From the NCBI RefSeq assembly GCF_023702635.1, contig NZ_CP098455.1, positions 3,286,001-3,350,000 on the forward strand: a stretch of DNA of 64,000 nt, in the 5' to 3' direction. Below are positions 1-9,299 of this stretch, one piece after another. Source of the stretch: Spongiibacter taiwanensis. GTDB taxonomy: Bacteria; Pseudomonadota; Gammaproteobacteria; Pseudomonadales; Spongiibacteraceae. A program made the translations under genes and the position numbers. Positions within the stretch are counted from its first letter, which is position 1. Each line of letters begins with the position of its first letter. The notes under the pieces were generated by a model. That model did no database searches. It was given only the letters and a program-made list of their open reading frames with translations, and was not told the origin of the DNA.

Positions 1-1
1 G

Positions 2-1099
2 GAAAATAGTGGAATACCAGTTATTAGGTTGCAAAACCTGACTGGCCGTGGCGAGGAATATTATTATTCAAATTTGCCGCTGCCGGAGAAGCAGTATTGC
101 AACTACGGTGATTTGTTATTCATGTGGTCTGCGACCTTTGGTCCTGTAATTTGGCGAGGAAAAAAGGCAATTTATCACTATCATATTTGGAAGATTTCCT
201 GTGAAAGAGGTTATAGCCAAAGCTACTTATTCTATTTGCTTGATGACATGACAGAAAAATTGAAACGCGGCTCTTCTAGCGGTGGAACAATGTTGCATGT
301 CACTAAAGAAAAAATGGAATCAACCAAAGTAGTTTTCCCTTCGAAGGAGGAGCAAGCCGCCATAGCCACTATCCTCTCCGACATGGACGACGATATCCAA
401 GCGCTGGAGCAGCGCCTCACCAAAACCCGGCAAATCAAGCAAGGCATGATGCAGGAGCTGCTGACCGGCAAAATCAGGCTGCCTATATCTACGCTCCCTG
501 AAAGCGAATCACAAAGTGTACGCGACGACGTAAAGCCCAAGCATAACTGGGCGTTTAATGAGGCTGTCGTTATCTCTGTACTGACCAACAAGTTCGGCAG
601 CACACAGTTTCCGCTGGGTAGAATGCGCTATACCAAGCTGGCTTATTTAATGCACCGTCATGTAGAAAGGCAGACAGAAGGTTATTTGAAAAAGGCGGCA
701 GGCCCATACAATCCACGGACAAAATATGCTGGCCCCGAAAAAATTGCCCTCCAGAATGGCTACATTCGGGAGGCGAAATCAGCGCAATTTACCGGCTTTG
801 TGGCTGCCGATAGCGTGGTTGACGCAGAGGGCTATTTTGATACGTGGTATGGCCCGGAGGTGCTGCAATGGTTGGAGAAGGTGCGTTACAAGAAAAATGA
901 GGAACTGGAGCTGTTGGCAACGGTTGATATGGCAATGGTGGAGTTGCAGAGCGAAGGTAAAGCGATCAATACCCTGAATGTTAAGGCTGTATTGGCGGCG
1001 GATAAAGAATGGAAAGCGAAGTTGAAGCGTGACATTTTTTCTGACGCCAATATTGGCAAAGCCATTGATGAAGCCCGGGCTTTATTCGACTTTGAGTGA
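2..1099 (+). CDS. hsdS: Type I restriction-modification specificity subunit HsdS, 5'-truncated, with DarG-like C-terminal extension
   Basis: The reading frame is open from the window edge, so the first target recognition domain is missing. What remains holds the second recognition domain, which begins with the typical GIPVIRLQNLTG strand, followed by the coiled-coil conserved region ending in MQELLTGKIRL. HsdS proteins normally stop close to this point. Here about 185 residues follow (nt 542-1096). They share with the C-terminal half of the nearby DarG the patterns KLA(Y/W)-x4-R, GPY, a central ELL(A/S)TVD and a final W-x3-(K/L)-x3-(I/L)F-x-D-x4-(K/I)AID. HsdS sets the DNA target of the methylase and nuclease; hsdM is presumably upstream of the window. 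darT starts 6 nt downstream. The recognition-domain part is more AT-rich than its surroundings, as is usual for these domains. The HsdS call is firm; the function of the extension is unknown. Confidence 0.9.
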   Translation, partial: ENSGIPVIRLQNLTGRGEEYYYSNLPLPEKQYCNYGDLLFMWSATFGPVIWRGKKAIYHYHIWKISCERGYSQSYLFYLLDDMTEKLKRGSSSGGTMLHVTKEKMESTKVVFPSKEEQAAIATILSDMDDDIQALEQRLTKTRQIKQGMMQELLTGKIRLPISTLPESESQSVRDDVKPKHNWAFNEAVVISVLTNKFGSTQFPLGRMRYTKLAYLMHRHVERQTEGYLKKAAGPYNPRTKYAGPEKIALQNGYIREAKSAQFTGFVAADSVVDAEGYFDTWYGPEVLQWLEKVRYKKNEELELLATVDMAMVELQSEGKAINTLNVKAVLAADKEWKAKLKRDIFSDANIGKAIDEARALFDFE

Positions 1100-1105
1100 T
1101 ACCTG

Positions 1106-1759
1106 ATGGCCTACGACTACAGCGCGACCCTTAACCCACAAAAGGCCCTGATCTGGCGAATTGTCCACCGGGACAATATCCCCTGGATTCTGGATAACGG
1201 GTTGCATAGCGGCAACAGCACCGTGCAATCCCCGGGTTGGGTCCCGATTGGTAACCCGGAGTTGACCGATAAACGTGCTACCCATGCAGTACCTGCAGGC
1301 CCGGGCGGTTATCTGAATGACTATGTGCCGTTTTACTTCACCCCCTTTTCGCCAATGATGAAGAATATCCACAGCGGTCGTGCAGGCGTCCACCGGCGAC
1401 GCAATGACGAAATTGTCATTTTGGTATCGAGTCTGTACAAGGTGCAGAACCTGGGCCTGCCCTTTGTATTCAGCGACGGCCATGCCTATTACGCCTGGTC
1501 GAACTTTTATACCGATCTGGCGGATCTGGACAAAATCGACTGGCCCATTATCCAGGCCCGGGACTTCAAGCGAGACCCGGATGACCCGGCCAAGTTTGAG
1601 CGCTATCAGGCCGAGGCCCTGATTCACCAGCACTGCCCGGTCGCTGCTCTGGAAGGGATGATTTGTTACACTGCCAAGACTCAGGCTCAACTGGATAACT
1701 GGCTGCAAGCCCGCCAGATACGCATGCCGGTTTACGCACGCTCAGGGTGGTACTTCTGA
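1106..1759 (+). CDS. darT: DarT-type DNA ADP-ribosyltransferase toxin
   Basis: This 217-residue protein matches the DarT (DUF4433) family, toxins that transfer ADP-ribose from NAD+ to a base in single-stranded DNA and act in phage defence. Visible signatures are the N-terminal IWRIVHRDN-x4-LDNGL segment (His21), the [12 protein letters not shown] segment (about residues 73-84) that belongs to the NAD-binding region, and the C-terminal RYQAEALI segment where Glu170 is the likely catalytic residue. Length is normal and nothing is broken, so the toxin should be active. The ATG lies 6 nt after the hsdS stop, and the TGA overlaps the darG ATG (TGATG), which suggests translational coupling to the antitoxin. 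Its place inside a type I RM operon suggests co-expression with the restriction system. Confidence 0.92.
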   Translation: MAYDYSATLNPQKALIWRIVHRDNIPWILDNGLHSGNSTVQSPGWVPIGNPELTDKRATHAVPAGPGGYLNDYVPFYFTPFSPMMKNIHSGRAGVHRRRNDEIVILVSSLYKVQNLGLPFVFSDGHAYYAWSNFYTDLADLDKIDWPIIQARDFKRDPDDPAKFERYQAEALIHQHCPVAALEGMICYTAKTQAQLDNWLQARQIRMPVYARSGWYF

Positions 1760-2826
1760 TGATCACATACCTACAAGGCAATTTGCTGGATGCCGAGGTG
1801 GAAGCCTTGGTGAATACCGTCAATACCGTCGGGGTGATGGGCAAGGGTATTGCACTGATGTTTAAAGAGCGCTTTCCTCAGAATATGCAGGAATATGCCC
1901 AGGCCTGTAAGGCGGGAGAGGTGCAAACCGGGCGTATGTTTGTCACCAAAACCGGTGAGCTGATGGGTCCCAAGTGGGTGGTGAATTTCCCCACCAAGCA
2001 GCACTGGAAGGCCAAGTCCAAAATGGAATGGATTGAAAGTGGCCTGGAGGACTTGCGCCGCTTTATTGAGGAAAACCGCCTGCAGTCCATTGCCATTCCG
2101 CCCTTGGGCGCGGGTAACGGCGGCCTGAATTGGCAGGAGGTCAAGCCTCTGGTTGAGCGAGCTTTGGGCGATCTGGAGGGCGTGAATATCTTGGTGTTTG
2201 AGCCTACCGCCAAATATCAGAATGTCAGCAAAAAATCCGGTGTAAACACCTTAACTCCTGCTCGGGCTCTGGTGGCCGAGCTGGTGCGCCGCTATTGGAT
2301 ATTGGGCATGGAGTGCAGCCTGCTTGAGATTCAAAAACTCGCCTGGTTCCTGCAGCGGGTGATTGATGCCAAAGGGCTGGATAATCAGCTGAAGCTGGAT
2401 TTTGAAGCCAATTATTACGGGCCCTATGCCAATAATCTTACCCATTTGCTGAATGCCCTGGATGGCAGCTACCTGAAGGCCGACAAACGGATACCCGACA
2501 GTCAGCCGCTGGATGTGATCGCCTTTAACGATAATAAGAAAGACTTTGTGGAAGCCTATTTGGCGACTGAGGCCAAGGCTTACCTGCCCACGCTTGAACA
2601 AACCAGTCAGCTTATCGATGGATTTGAATCGCCCTTCGGGATGGAATTACTGTCCACGGTGGATTGGTTAGTGGTGAAGGACAATTGTGAGTTGGCGCTG
2701 GGGTCGATCAAAGAAGGCATGGCCCGCTGGCCAGCGGGCAAACAGTGGGCGGAGCGTAAGCTGAATCTGTTTGATGACAAGAGCCTGCAGATTGCGATTG
2801 ATCGTTTGAAGGCTGTGCCGCTGTGA
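1759..2826 (+). CDS. darG: DarG macrodomain antitoxin
   Basis: DarG removes ADP-ribose from DNA and also binds DarT directly. Residues 1-150 form a macrodomain with the [17 protein letters not shown] start, a GKGIA loop, a PLGAGNGG loop and NFPTK, whose lysine is residue 80, the position reported as catalytic in Thermus DarG. Residues about 165-355 form the C-terminal domain, with [17 protein letters not shown] and ending in [14 protein letters not shown]; in characterised DarG proteins this domain mimics DNA and blocks the toxin. I chose the ATG at 1759, which overlaps the darT stop, over a GTG 12 nt earlier because of the TGATG coupling and because MITYLQGN is the usual N-terminus. The same C-terminal domain type appears at the end of the neighbouring HsdS. 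Confidence 0.92.
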   Translation: MITYLQGNLLDAEVEALVNTVNTVGVMGKGIALMFKERFPQNMQEYAQACKAGEVQTGRMFVTKTGELMGPKWVVNFPTKQHWKAKSKMEWIESGLEDLRRFIEENRLQSIAIPPLGAGNGGLNWQEVKPLVERALGDLEGVNILVFEPTAKYQNVSKKSGVNTLTPARALVAELVRRYWILGMECSLLEIQKLAWFLQRVIDAKGLDNQLKLDFEANYYGPYANNLTHLLNALDGSYLKADKRIPDSQPLDVIAFNDNKKDFVEAYLATEAKAYLPTLEQTSQLIDGFESPFGMELLSTVDWLVVKDNCELALGSIKEGMARWPAGKQWAERKLNLFDDKSLQIAIDRLKAVPL

Positions 2827-2868
2827 TTGCTCGGCCGGTAACAGGACGTTGGTGTAGAGGGAGTTTGA

Positions 2869-5800
2869 ATGACACAGGTCGGGCAGCGCGAACGGGTGAC
2901 GCAGGATCGGGTAGTGCAATTCCTGCAGAAGGAGCTTGGCTACCGCTATCTCGGCAATTGGCAGGATCGACCCGACAACCGCAATATTGATGTTGCCATT
3001 CTTACTGCCTGGCTGCGAAATCGTGGTGTTAGCGAGGCGCTGATCAGCCGCGCTCTGCGCCAGCTGGATGGTGCCGCCGCTCTGGGTGAAGGGAAGAAAC
3101 TCTACTACGCCAACAAGGATGTTTACGGGCTGCTGCGCTATGGCGTGAAAGACAAGGTAGGTGCGGGCGAGTTAAATCAGACCGTATGGTTGATTGACTG
3201 GCAACACCCTGAAGAGAATGATTTTGCCTTCGCCGAAGAAGTCTCCATCAAGGGCGAAAACAAGAAACGCCCGGATATTGTTTTCTATGTAAACGGCATT
3301 GCCTTGGGCGTGTTGGAACTAAAGCGCTCGTCGGTGTCGGTTTCCGAGGGGATTCGCCAAAACCTGGATAATCAAAAAAAGGATTTCATTCGCAATTTTT
3401 TTACCACCATACAACTGGTGATGGCGGGTAACGATACTCAGGGCCTGCGCTACGGCACCATTGAAACCCCGGAAAAATACTACCTCGAGTGGAAGGAGCC
3501 ATCTGCTGTTGATCTTGAGCATAAGCTGGATGGCCATCTGAAATGCCTCTGTAGCAAACCGCGATTTCTGCAAATTATCCACGACTTTATCGTCTATGAC
3601 GCCGGGGTGAAAAAGACCTGTCGGCACAACCAGTTTTTTGGTGTAGAAGCAGCCAAGCGCCATATTGCCAAACGGGAAGGCGGCATTATCTGGCATACCC
3701 AGGGTTCGGGTAAAAGCCTGACCATGGTCTGGTTGGCCAAGTGGATACGGGAGAATGTCGGTGGCAGCCGGGTATTGGTGGTTACCGACCGCACCGAGCT
3801 GGATGAGCAGATTGAAAAAGTGTTTACCGGGGTTGATGAGGCCATTTACCGCACCAAGAGCGGCGCGGATTTGGTGGCGACCCTAAATCAGCCTGATCCC
3901 TGGTTGGTGTGTTCCCTGGTGCATAAATTTGGTCGGCAGTCGGATGCGGAAAGTGATGCCGCCACCGACGAATTTATCGCTGAATTGAAGCAGTCCCTCC
4001 CCAAGGATTTTAAGGCCAAGGGCCTATTGTTTGTGTTTGTGGACGAGTGTCATCGCACCCAGTCAGGCAAATTACATGACGCGATGAAGGCGATTTTGCC
4101 CGAGGCAATGTTCATCGGTTTTACCGGCACGCCGTTGATGAAAAAAGACAAGAAAAAATCCGTGGAGGTATTTGGGCCTTATATCCACACCTATAAGTTT
4201 GATGAGGCGGTGGCCGATGGCGTGGTGTTGGATCTGCGCTACGAGGCCCGGGACATCGATCAGAATATCACCTCTCAGAAGAAGGTGGACGAATGGTTTG
4301 AGGCCAAAACCCGTGGTCTGTCCCGGCTCGCCAAAACCCAGCTCAAGCAGAAATGGGGCACCATGCAGAAGGTGCTGTCCAGTAAGTCGCGCTTGCAGCA
4401 AATCGTCAATGACATCCTGCTGGATATGGATACTAGGCCCCGGCTGATGGATGGCCATGGCAACGCCATGCTGGTTTGCTCTAGTGTCTATCAAGCCTGC
4501 AAGGCCTACGACATGTTCAGTCAGACCGACTTGGCGGGCAAATTGGCCATTGTTACCAGCTTTCAGCCTGCCGCATCCACCATCAAGGGCGAAGAAGCTG
4601 GCGAGGGGCTGACCGAAAAGCTGTTCAAGTACGACACCTACCGCAAGATGCTGGCGGAGCATTTTGAACAGCCGGAAGATCAGGCTGCAGGCCGGGTGGA
4701 GGAGTTCGAAAAGGAGGTCAAAAAACGCTTTATCGATGAGCCCGGCCAAATGCGCCTGCTGATTGTGGTAGACAAACTGCTCACGGGATTTGACGCCCCC
4801 TCCGCGACTTATCTTTATATCGATAAACAGATGGCCGATCACAATCTGTTTCAGGCCATTTGCCGTGTTAATCGCCTGGATGGTGATGACAAGGAATACG
4901 GCTACATTATCGACTACAAAGATCTGTTCCGTTCGCTGGATAAGGCGATTTCTGATTACACCCAGGGCGCTTTTGAGGGCTATGACAAGGACGATGTAGC
5001 GGGCTTGCTCAAGAACCGGCTGGAGCAGGCCTCGTTGGATTTGGATAATGCCTTGGAGATGGTGCGGGCGCTGTGCGAACCGGTGAAGGCGCCCCGCGCC
5101 ACCGAGGATTTTATCCATTATTTTTGTGGTGAGTCTGGCGTCAATCAGGACGAAATCACCGAAAAAGAAGCTCTTCGACTGACGCTTTACCAGAATGTGG
5201 CCAAGTTGCTGCGGGCCTTTGCCAATATCGCCAACGAAATGCCCGATGCCGGTTATTCGGGTGCGGACATTGAAAAGGTGCGGGCGGAAGTCGCGCACTA
5301 TGAAAAGGTGCGGGATGAGGTCAAGCTGGCCAGCGGCGATTTACTGGATATGAAGCGCTACGAACCTGCCATGCGGCATCTGCTTGATATGTATATTCGT
5401 GCCGACGACAGCGAAGTACTGATGGATTTTGAAGAGCTGGGCCTGATCGAATTGATTGTGGACAAGGGCGATTTGGGCGATGCGCTGCCTGACAACATTC
5501 GCAATAACCCTGAGGCCATGGCCGAAACCATAGAAAACAATGTGCGCAAAACCATTGTCGACGAGAACCCGGTTAACCCGAAATACTACGAGCAAATGTC
5601 GGTATTGTTAGATGAGCTGATCCTGCTTCGCCGCCAAAAGGCCATTGAGTATCAGGAATACCTGGAGCGAATTCGGGAGCTTTCCAGGAAAGTGATACGG
5701 CCTTCCGTGTCATCGGCTGAATATCCTCCGTCTATGGATACCGGCGCCAAGCGAGCGTTCTACGATAATTTTGGCAAGGACGAGCTGTTGGCGACGAAGA

Positions 5801-5958
5801 TCGATACGGCGATCCGATACACCAAGAAGGCAGAATGGGTTGGCGACCGCTTTAAGGAGCGGGAGATTGCCAATGCCGTGCGGGAGGAAACCGTCGGCTA
5901 TGAAGTGGATGTGGGAAGCGTGATGGAGCTGGCCCGAGCCCAGAAAGAGTACCACTGA
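2869..5958 (+). CDS. hsdR: Type I restriction endonuclease subunit HsdR
   Basis: The 1029-residue protein is the motor and nuclease subunit of a type I restriction enzyme. The N-terminal PD-(D/E)XK nuclease is seen as RPDIVFYVNGI followed by GVLELKRS (about residues 130-150). The SF2 translocase follows: Walker A IWHTQGSGKS (about 275), the DECH box VFVDECHRTQSG (about 390), FTGTPL, and the late helicase motifs TGFDAPS and FQAICRVNR (about 640-670). The C-terminal helical part that docks to HsdM/HsdS is present. The ATG has an AGAGGGAG ribosome site 5 nt upstream. No internal stop or frameshift is seen. It is separated from hsdS by darTG, and its TGA overlaps the start of the next gene. Confidence 0.95.
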   Translation: MTQVGQRERVTQDRVVQFLQKELGYRYLGNWQDRPDNRNIDVAILTAWLRNRGVSEALISRALRQLDGAAALGEGKKLYYANKDVYGLLRYGVKDKVGAGELNQTVWLIDWQHPEENDFAFAEEVSIKGENKKRPDIVFYVNGIALGVLELKRSSVSVSEGIRQNLDNQKKDFIRNFFTTIQLVMAGNDTQGLRYGTIETPEKYYLEWKEPSAVDLEHKLDGHLKCLCSKPRFLQIIHDFIVYDAGVKKTCRHNQFFGVEAAKRHIAKREGGIIWHTQGSGKSLTMVWLAKWIRENVGGSRVLVVTDRTELDEQIEKVFTGVDEAIYRTKSGADLVATLNQPDPWLVCSLVHKFGRQSDAESDAATDEFIAELKQSLPKDFKAKGLLFVFVDECHRTQSGKLHDAMKAILPEAMFIGFTGTPLMKKDKKKSVEVFGPYIHTYKFDEAVADGVVLDLRYEARDIDQNITSQKKVDEWFEAKTRGLSRLAKTQLKQKWGTMQKVLSSKSRLQQIVNDILLDMDTRPRLMDGHGNAMLVCSSVYQACKAYDMFSQTDLAGKLAIVTSFQPAASTIKGEEAGEGLTEKLFKYDTYRKMLAEHFEQPEDQAAGRVEEFEKEVKKRFIDEPGQMRLLIVVDKLLTGFDAPSATYLYIDKQMADHNLFQAICRVNRLDGDDKEYGYIIDYKDLFRSLDKAISDYTQGAFEGYDKDDVAGLLKNRLEQASLDLDNALEMVRALCEPVKAPRATEDFIHYFCGESGVNQDEITEKEALRLTLYQNVAKLLRAFANIANEMPDAGYSGADIEKVRAEVAHYEKVRDEVKLASGDLLDMKRYEPAMRHLLDMYIRADDSEVLMDFEELGLIELIVDKGDLGDALPDNIRNNPEAMAETIENNVRKTIVDENPVNPKYYEQMSVLLDELILLRRQKAIEYQEYLERIRELSRKVIRPSVSSAEYPPSMDTGAKRAFYDNFGKDELLATKIDTAIRYTKKAEWVGDRFKEREIANAVREETVGYEVDVGSVMELARAQKEYH

Positions 5959-6671
5959 TGGCGATGATTCAGATTGGATCAATCGCCATGCAGCTCAATC
6001 GCAAGGCCATCAAGAATCTGCATATCAGTGTGCTGCCGCCCGATGGCCGGGTGCGAATTTCTGCTCCCGCGTCGATGACGGATACCGCGATCCGTATGGC
6101 GGTGATCAGTCGCATTCCCTGGATTAGAAAACAGCAAAGTGACTTCGCCAGGCAGCCTCGGCAATCTGATCGGGAGATGGTCAGCGGTGAATGTCACTAC
6201 CTTTGGGGTAGGCGCTACCGCCTGAATTTGGTGGAGCGCAAGGGTCGTCATGAGCTCAGTGTGGGGGGCGGGAAGATCCATCTGTACGTCAATCCCGGAA
6301 CGTCCCTAGACAAAAAGGGCTTGGTATTAAGCGAGTTTTATCGCGACGCTCTTAAAGCTCGAATTGCGGAGCTAATGGCTGCCTGGCAGCAACATATCGG
6401 AGTTGCAGACGTGTGCTGGGGCGTAAAAAAAATGAAGACCAAGTGGGGCAGCTGTAACGCTGATGCGAAGCGGATCTGGCTGAATCTGGAACTCGCCAAA
6501 AAGCCTCCCGAGTGCTTGGAATTCATTTTAGTACACGAGCTGGTTCATCTTCTGGAGCGCAGGCACAACGACCGTTTTAAAGCGCACATGGATCGCTTTT
6601 TACCTGATTGGCGGGAACGGCGTACGTTACTTAATCAGTCACCGTTGGCCAATGAGCGCTGGATTTATTGA
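5958..6671 (+). CDS. YgjP-like (DUF45) zinc metallopeptidase family protein
   Basis: The 237-residue protein carries the WGSCN segment and the zinc site VHELVHLLERRHNDRF near the C-terminus (an HExxH motif with a later His), which define the YgjP/DUF45 family related to SprT and WSS1 peptidases. The N-terminal beta-rich part is the usual YgjP domain. The ATG overlaps the hsdR stop (TGATG), so it is translated with the restriction operon. DUF45 proteins are frequent companions of type I RM genes, but their role there is not established; clearance of protein-DNA complexes is only a guess from the family relationship. It is the last gene of the block. Confidence 0.85.
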   Translation: MAMIQIGSIAMQLNRKAIKNLHISVLPPDGRVRISAPASMTDTAIRMAVISRIPWIRKQQSDFARQPRQSDREMVSGECHYLWGRRYRLNLVERKGRHELSVGGGKIHLYVNPGTSLDKKGLVLSEFYRDALKARIAELMAAWQQHIGVADVCWGVKKMKTKWGSCNADAKRIWLNLELAKKPPECLEFILVHELVHLLERRHNDRFKAHMDRFLPDWRERRTLLNQSPLANERWIY

Positions 6672-6772
6672 TTTTTGATCAATGTTTGATCAGGAAGTGA
6701 TGGCCCGAGTCTTAGGTGGGGTAGAGCCCGGTGACCAACTTGTGCTTACAAGAACAAACAAGCGTGTGGAGA

Positions 6773-6849
6773 TGGTGGGCCCAGCAGGACTTGAACCTGC
6801 GACCTGCCGATTATGAGTCGGATGCTCTAACCAACTGAGCTATAGGCCC
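6773..6849 (-). tRNA. tRNA with CAU anticodon, probably tRNA-Ile2 (lysidine-modified)
   Basis: On the minus strand a complete cloverleaf of 77 nt including an encoded CCA can be folded. The acceptor stem is GGGCCTA paired with TGGGCCC, the anticodon arm is CCGA-CTCATAA-TCGG, and the T arm holds GGTTCAAGTCC. The anticodon CAU could be Met or Ile2. The acceptor pairs C4-G69 and C5-G68 are those that TilS uses to recognise tRNA-Ile2 in E. coli and differ from elongator tRNA-Met, so Ile2, which reads AUA after lysidine modification, is preferred. Its 3' end faces the restriction/DarTG block. Confidence 0.85.
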
Positions 6850-6888
6850 CTAGCGCTGACGAGCCGGGGCCCGTCGAAAGGAGGCCGC

Positions 6889-6917
6889 ATTATAATGGCG
6901 GCGAAGCCCCATTGCCA
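6889..6917 (-). promoter_or_regulatory. Candidate promoter of the tRNA gene
   Basis: On the minus strand a perfect TATAAT (6894 down to 6889) lies 40 nt before the tRNA 5' end and is followed by a GC-rich stretch, as is common at stable-RNA promoters. A poor -35 match, TGGCAA, sits 17 nt upstream (6917-6912). The -10 box is part of the palindrome CATTATAATG, so it could also be read on the other strand, but no -35 is seen there. Confidence 0.45.
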
Positions 6918-7015
6918 GCGCTGTCCGGTGGCCGGCCAGGCGCGAACTGCGGTAGCAATTTCACGCTGAAATGCCATAATCGGGGACCTAATTTGCCGAT
7001 GATGGAGCGCTGTCC

Positions 7016-8920
7016 TTGTCTGACAAAGACCGCATTTTCAAAGCTTATCTCGACGATCTCAACCAGTCGTTGCAGGCCCCCTTGCAGTCGATGGCTGCCT
7101 ATACTGAAGCCTTGCTGGAGCACCCGGTGGTGGCCGTGCGTGAGCCATTGCGGGCAGATGCCAGCCGCATCTCTCAGGCGTTGGAAGAAATGATCCAGAC
7201 CCTGGCGACATTGTATGAACTTACCCCGGGCGATGAGGTGGGCATATCCCGAATGCGTCACGATCTGCGCAACGCCATCGGCGTGGTGGATGGCTTTGGC
7301 GAGATGCTGCGGGAGGATTGCGATGAGGATGAGGTCCAGCATTTTTTGGGGCTGATCCAGCGTCAATCCAAGCTCTTTCAGGAGCGGCTGGAGAAATTCT
7401 CGCTGCGCAACGATACCCCCAACCGCAAGGACCCGATTGCCGGGATTTTTCGCAGTTTCAAGCGGGGCGTGATTCGCGAAAATGGCCAGCAACATACCGG
7501 CACCATTCTGGTGGTGGATGATAACGATAGCAGTCGGGAGTTAATGGGCCATCAACTCCAGCGTCAGGGCCACCTGGTGATCGAAGCCAGCAGCGGCGCG
7601 CGCTGCCTGGAGGTGATGCGCAGTGCGGGGCCTGATCTGGTGTTGCTGGATCTGGTGATGCCCGACATGAACGGTTACGAGGTGCTGCAGGCAATTCGGG
7701 GCGACGACAGTTTGCGTCACATCCCGGTGCTGATTATTAGTGGCATGCAGGATGAGGCCGGGGCAGTGCACTGCATTGACGCGGGGGCGAGTGATTATCT
7801 GCTCAAGCCAGTGAATGCAACGCTGTTAAAGGCGCGGTTGGATGCGCTGCTGGAGACCAAACGCTGGCGAGATCGGGAGCGGGAGTATCTGGCCGAGCTG
7901 GAAAAGAGCCAGCGCTTTGTGCGCAAGGTTTTTGGTCGCTATCTGTCCGACGAAATTGTGCAGCGCTTACTGGATGATCAGGATGGGCTGCGCTTGGGCG
8001 GGGAACGCCGCTCGGTAACGATCTTGATGGCCGATATTCGCGGCTTTTCGGCGATCAGTCAGCAGCTCAAGCCAGAGCAGTGTGTACAGCTGCTAAATAA
8101 TTATCTGGCCGTGATGACCAAGGTCATTCAGCGCTTTCGGGGTACGGTGGATGAGTTTGTCGGCGATGCCATACTCGCCATTTTCGGGGCGCCGGTGAGC
8201 GAGGAGGACGATTGCGATCGCGCCCTGGCCTGTGCGGTGGCCATGCAACTTGGTATGGACGAGGTCAATCAGCGCAACCGGGCCGATGGTTTGCCCGAAC
8301 TGCAAATGGGCATTGGTCTGAATACCGGCGACGTGGTGGCGGGGAATATTGGTTCAGAACTGCGCTCCAAGTACGGGGTGGTGGGCCATAACGTCAATCT
8401 GACCGCCCGGATTGAATCGTGTACCGTTGGGGGCCAAATTCTGGCGGCGCCGAGCACCCTCGAGAAAACGGCCCTGCAGGTGCTGCGTGGCAAGACGCTG
8501 TCGGTGGCGGTGAAAGGGGCCGAGGAGCCGTTGCCGCTCTCGGAAATTCTCGGCGTCGGTCTGCCATATGACCTTCTGCTGCCACGCTCACAACCTGATT
8601 GGCTGCCCCTCGCCCAACCGCTTGCGCTGCAGATTACCGAAATGAGTGGTAAACAGCTGGGAGCCGAGACAGTGGCTGCTGAATTGCTGGCGCAGGCGGG
8701 GGAGGTGCTGCAGATTCGCTGTACCCGGCAATTTGCGCTGTTCACTGACCTGCAAATTACCGGGCTGGCCGCGGGCGAGGTGGCCTATGGCAAGCTTACC
8801 GAGCGCCGGGAGGGCAATTGGCTGGTGACCCTGACGTCTGCCAGCGACTCCTTGCGCAGTGCACTGGCTGCGCTATCTGCCGAAGGCCGCTCCGCCAATG
8901 GTCGACCCCGCGAGAAGTAA
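7016..8920 (+). CDS. Receiver-linked class III nucleotide cyclase with N-terminal histidine-kinase-like dimerisation segment
   Basis: Residues 1-140 are helical and contain RHDLRNAIGVVDGFGEML, which resembles the H box of a histidine kinase (His82) with no ATPase domain after it. A receiver domain follows (about 163-280: VVDDN, phospho-acceptor Asp212 in LLDLVMPDMNG, KPV). A short coiled coil then leads to a class III cyclase domain (about 335-505: MADIRGFS with a metal-binding Asp, VDEFVGDAILAIFG, VVGHNVNLTARIES). At the positions that usually select ATP as Lys and Asp, Glu and His are seen, so the substrate is uncertain. About 110 residues at the C-terminus are unassigned. The start is TTG, with GGAG 8 nt upstream and no in-frame ATG. 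It is the first gene of a signalling operon. Confidence 0.85.
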   Translation: MSDKDRIFKAYLDDLNQSLQAPLQSMAAYTEALLEHPVVAVREPLRADASRISQALEEMIQTLATLYELTPGDEVGISRMRHDLRNAIGVVDGFGEMLREDCDEDEVQHFLGLIQRQSKLFQERLEKFSLRNDTPNRKDPIAGIFRSFKRGVIRENGQQHTGTILVVDDNDSSRELMGHQLQRQGHLVIEASSGARCLEVMRSAGPDLVLLDLVMPDMNGYEVLQAIRGDDSLRHIPVLIISGMQDEAGAVHCIDAGASDYLLKPVNATLLKARLDALLETKRWRDREREYLAELEKSQRFVRKVFGRYLSDEIVQRLLDDQDGLRLGGERRSVTILMADIRGFSAISQQLKPEQCVQLLNNYLAVMTKVIQRFRGTVDEFVGDAILAIFGAPVSEEDDCDRALACAVAMQLGMDEVNQRNRADGLPELQMGIGLNTGDVVAGNIGSELRSKYGVVGHNVNLTARIESCTVGGQILAAPSTLEKTALQVLRGKTLSVAVKGAEEPLPLSEILGVGLPYDLLLPRSQPDWLPLAQPLALQITEMSGKQLGAETVAAELLAQAGEVLQIRCTRQFALFTDLQITGLAAGEVAYGKLTERREGNWLVTLTSASDSLRSALAALSAEGRSANGRPREK

Positions 8921-8927
8921 TGAAAAT

Positions 8928-9299
8928 ATGAAGACGCTGCTGCTGGTTGAAGATAACGAAATGAACCGGGACATGCTGAGTCGCCGGTTGGGGCGTAAGG
9001 GCTACACGGTGACACTGGCGGTGGACGGGGAAGCCGGCTTGCAAAGCTGCCGCCGGGAAAAGCCGGATTTGATGCTGCTGGATATGAGTTTGCCGGTGAA
9101 GGACGGTTGGCAGGTGGCGGCGGAGATGAAGGCGGACGACGAACTGAAATCGGTGCCGATTATTGCCCTTACCGCCCATGCCATGGCCGACGACCGTCAG
9201 CGGGCTTTGTCTGCTGGCTGCGATGATTATGATACCAAGCCGGTAGACCTGCCCCGTCTGCTGGCCAAAATTGAGGCATTGCTGGATCGCGCTGAATGA
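8928..9299 (+). CDS. Single-domain response regulator (CheY-like)
   Basis: A stand-alone receiver of 123 residues with no output domain. It has the acidic pocket VEDN (Asp9), the phospho-acceptor Asp52 in [11 protein letters not shown], a Thr in ALTAHAM and Lys104 in YDTKPVD, all as required for phosphorylation. The ATG at 8928 was chosen because the receiver fold starts directly with [10 protein letters not shown]; it follows the cyclase stop by 7 nt with GAGAAG upstream. Its stop overlaps the start of the hybrid kinase (ATGA). It probably shuttles phosphate between the kinase and other partners. Confidence 0.9.
   Translation: MKTLLLVEDNEMNRDMLSRRLGRKGYTVTLAVDGEAGLQSCRREKPDLMLLDMSLPVKDGWQVAAEMKADDELKSVPIIALTAHAMADDRQRALSAGCDDYDTKPVDLPRLLAKIEALLDRAE

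Noticed and set aside
4072-5298. Open frame of 408 codons antisense to hsdR
   Set aside because: It is the mirror of a well-conserved coding frame; no ribosome site and the translation has no recognisable motif.
6672-6772. Two TGATCA sites after the YgjP-like gene as a terminator
   Set aside because: The stem is short and AT-rich and no T run follows; nothing beyond chance is needed.
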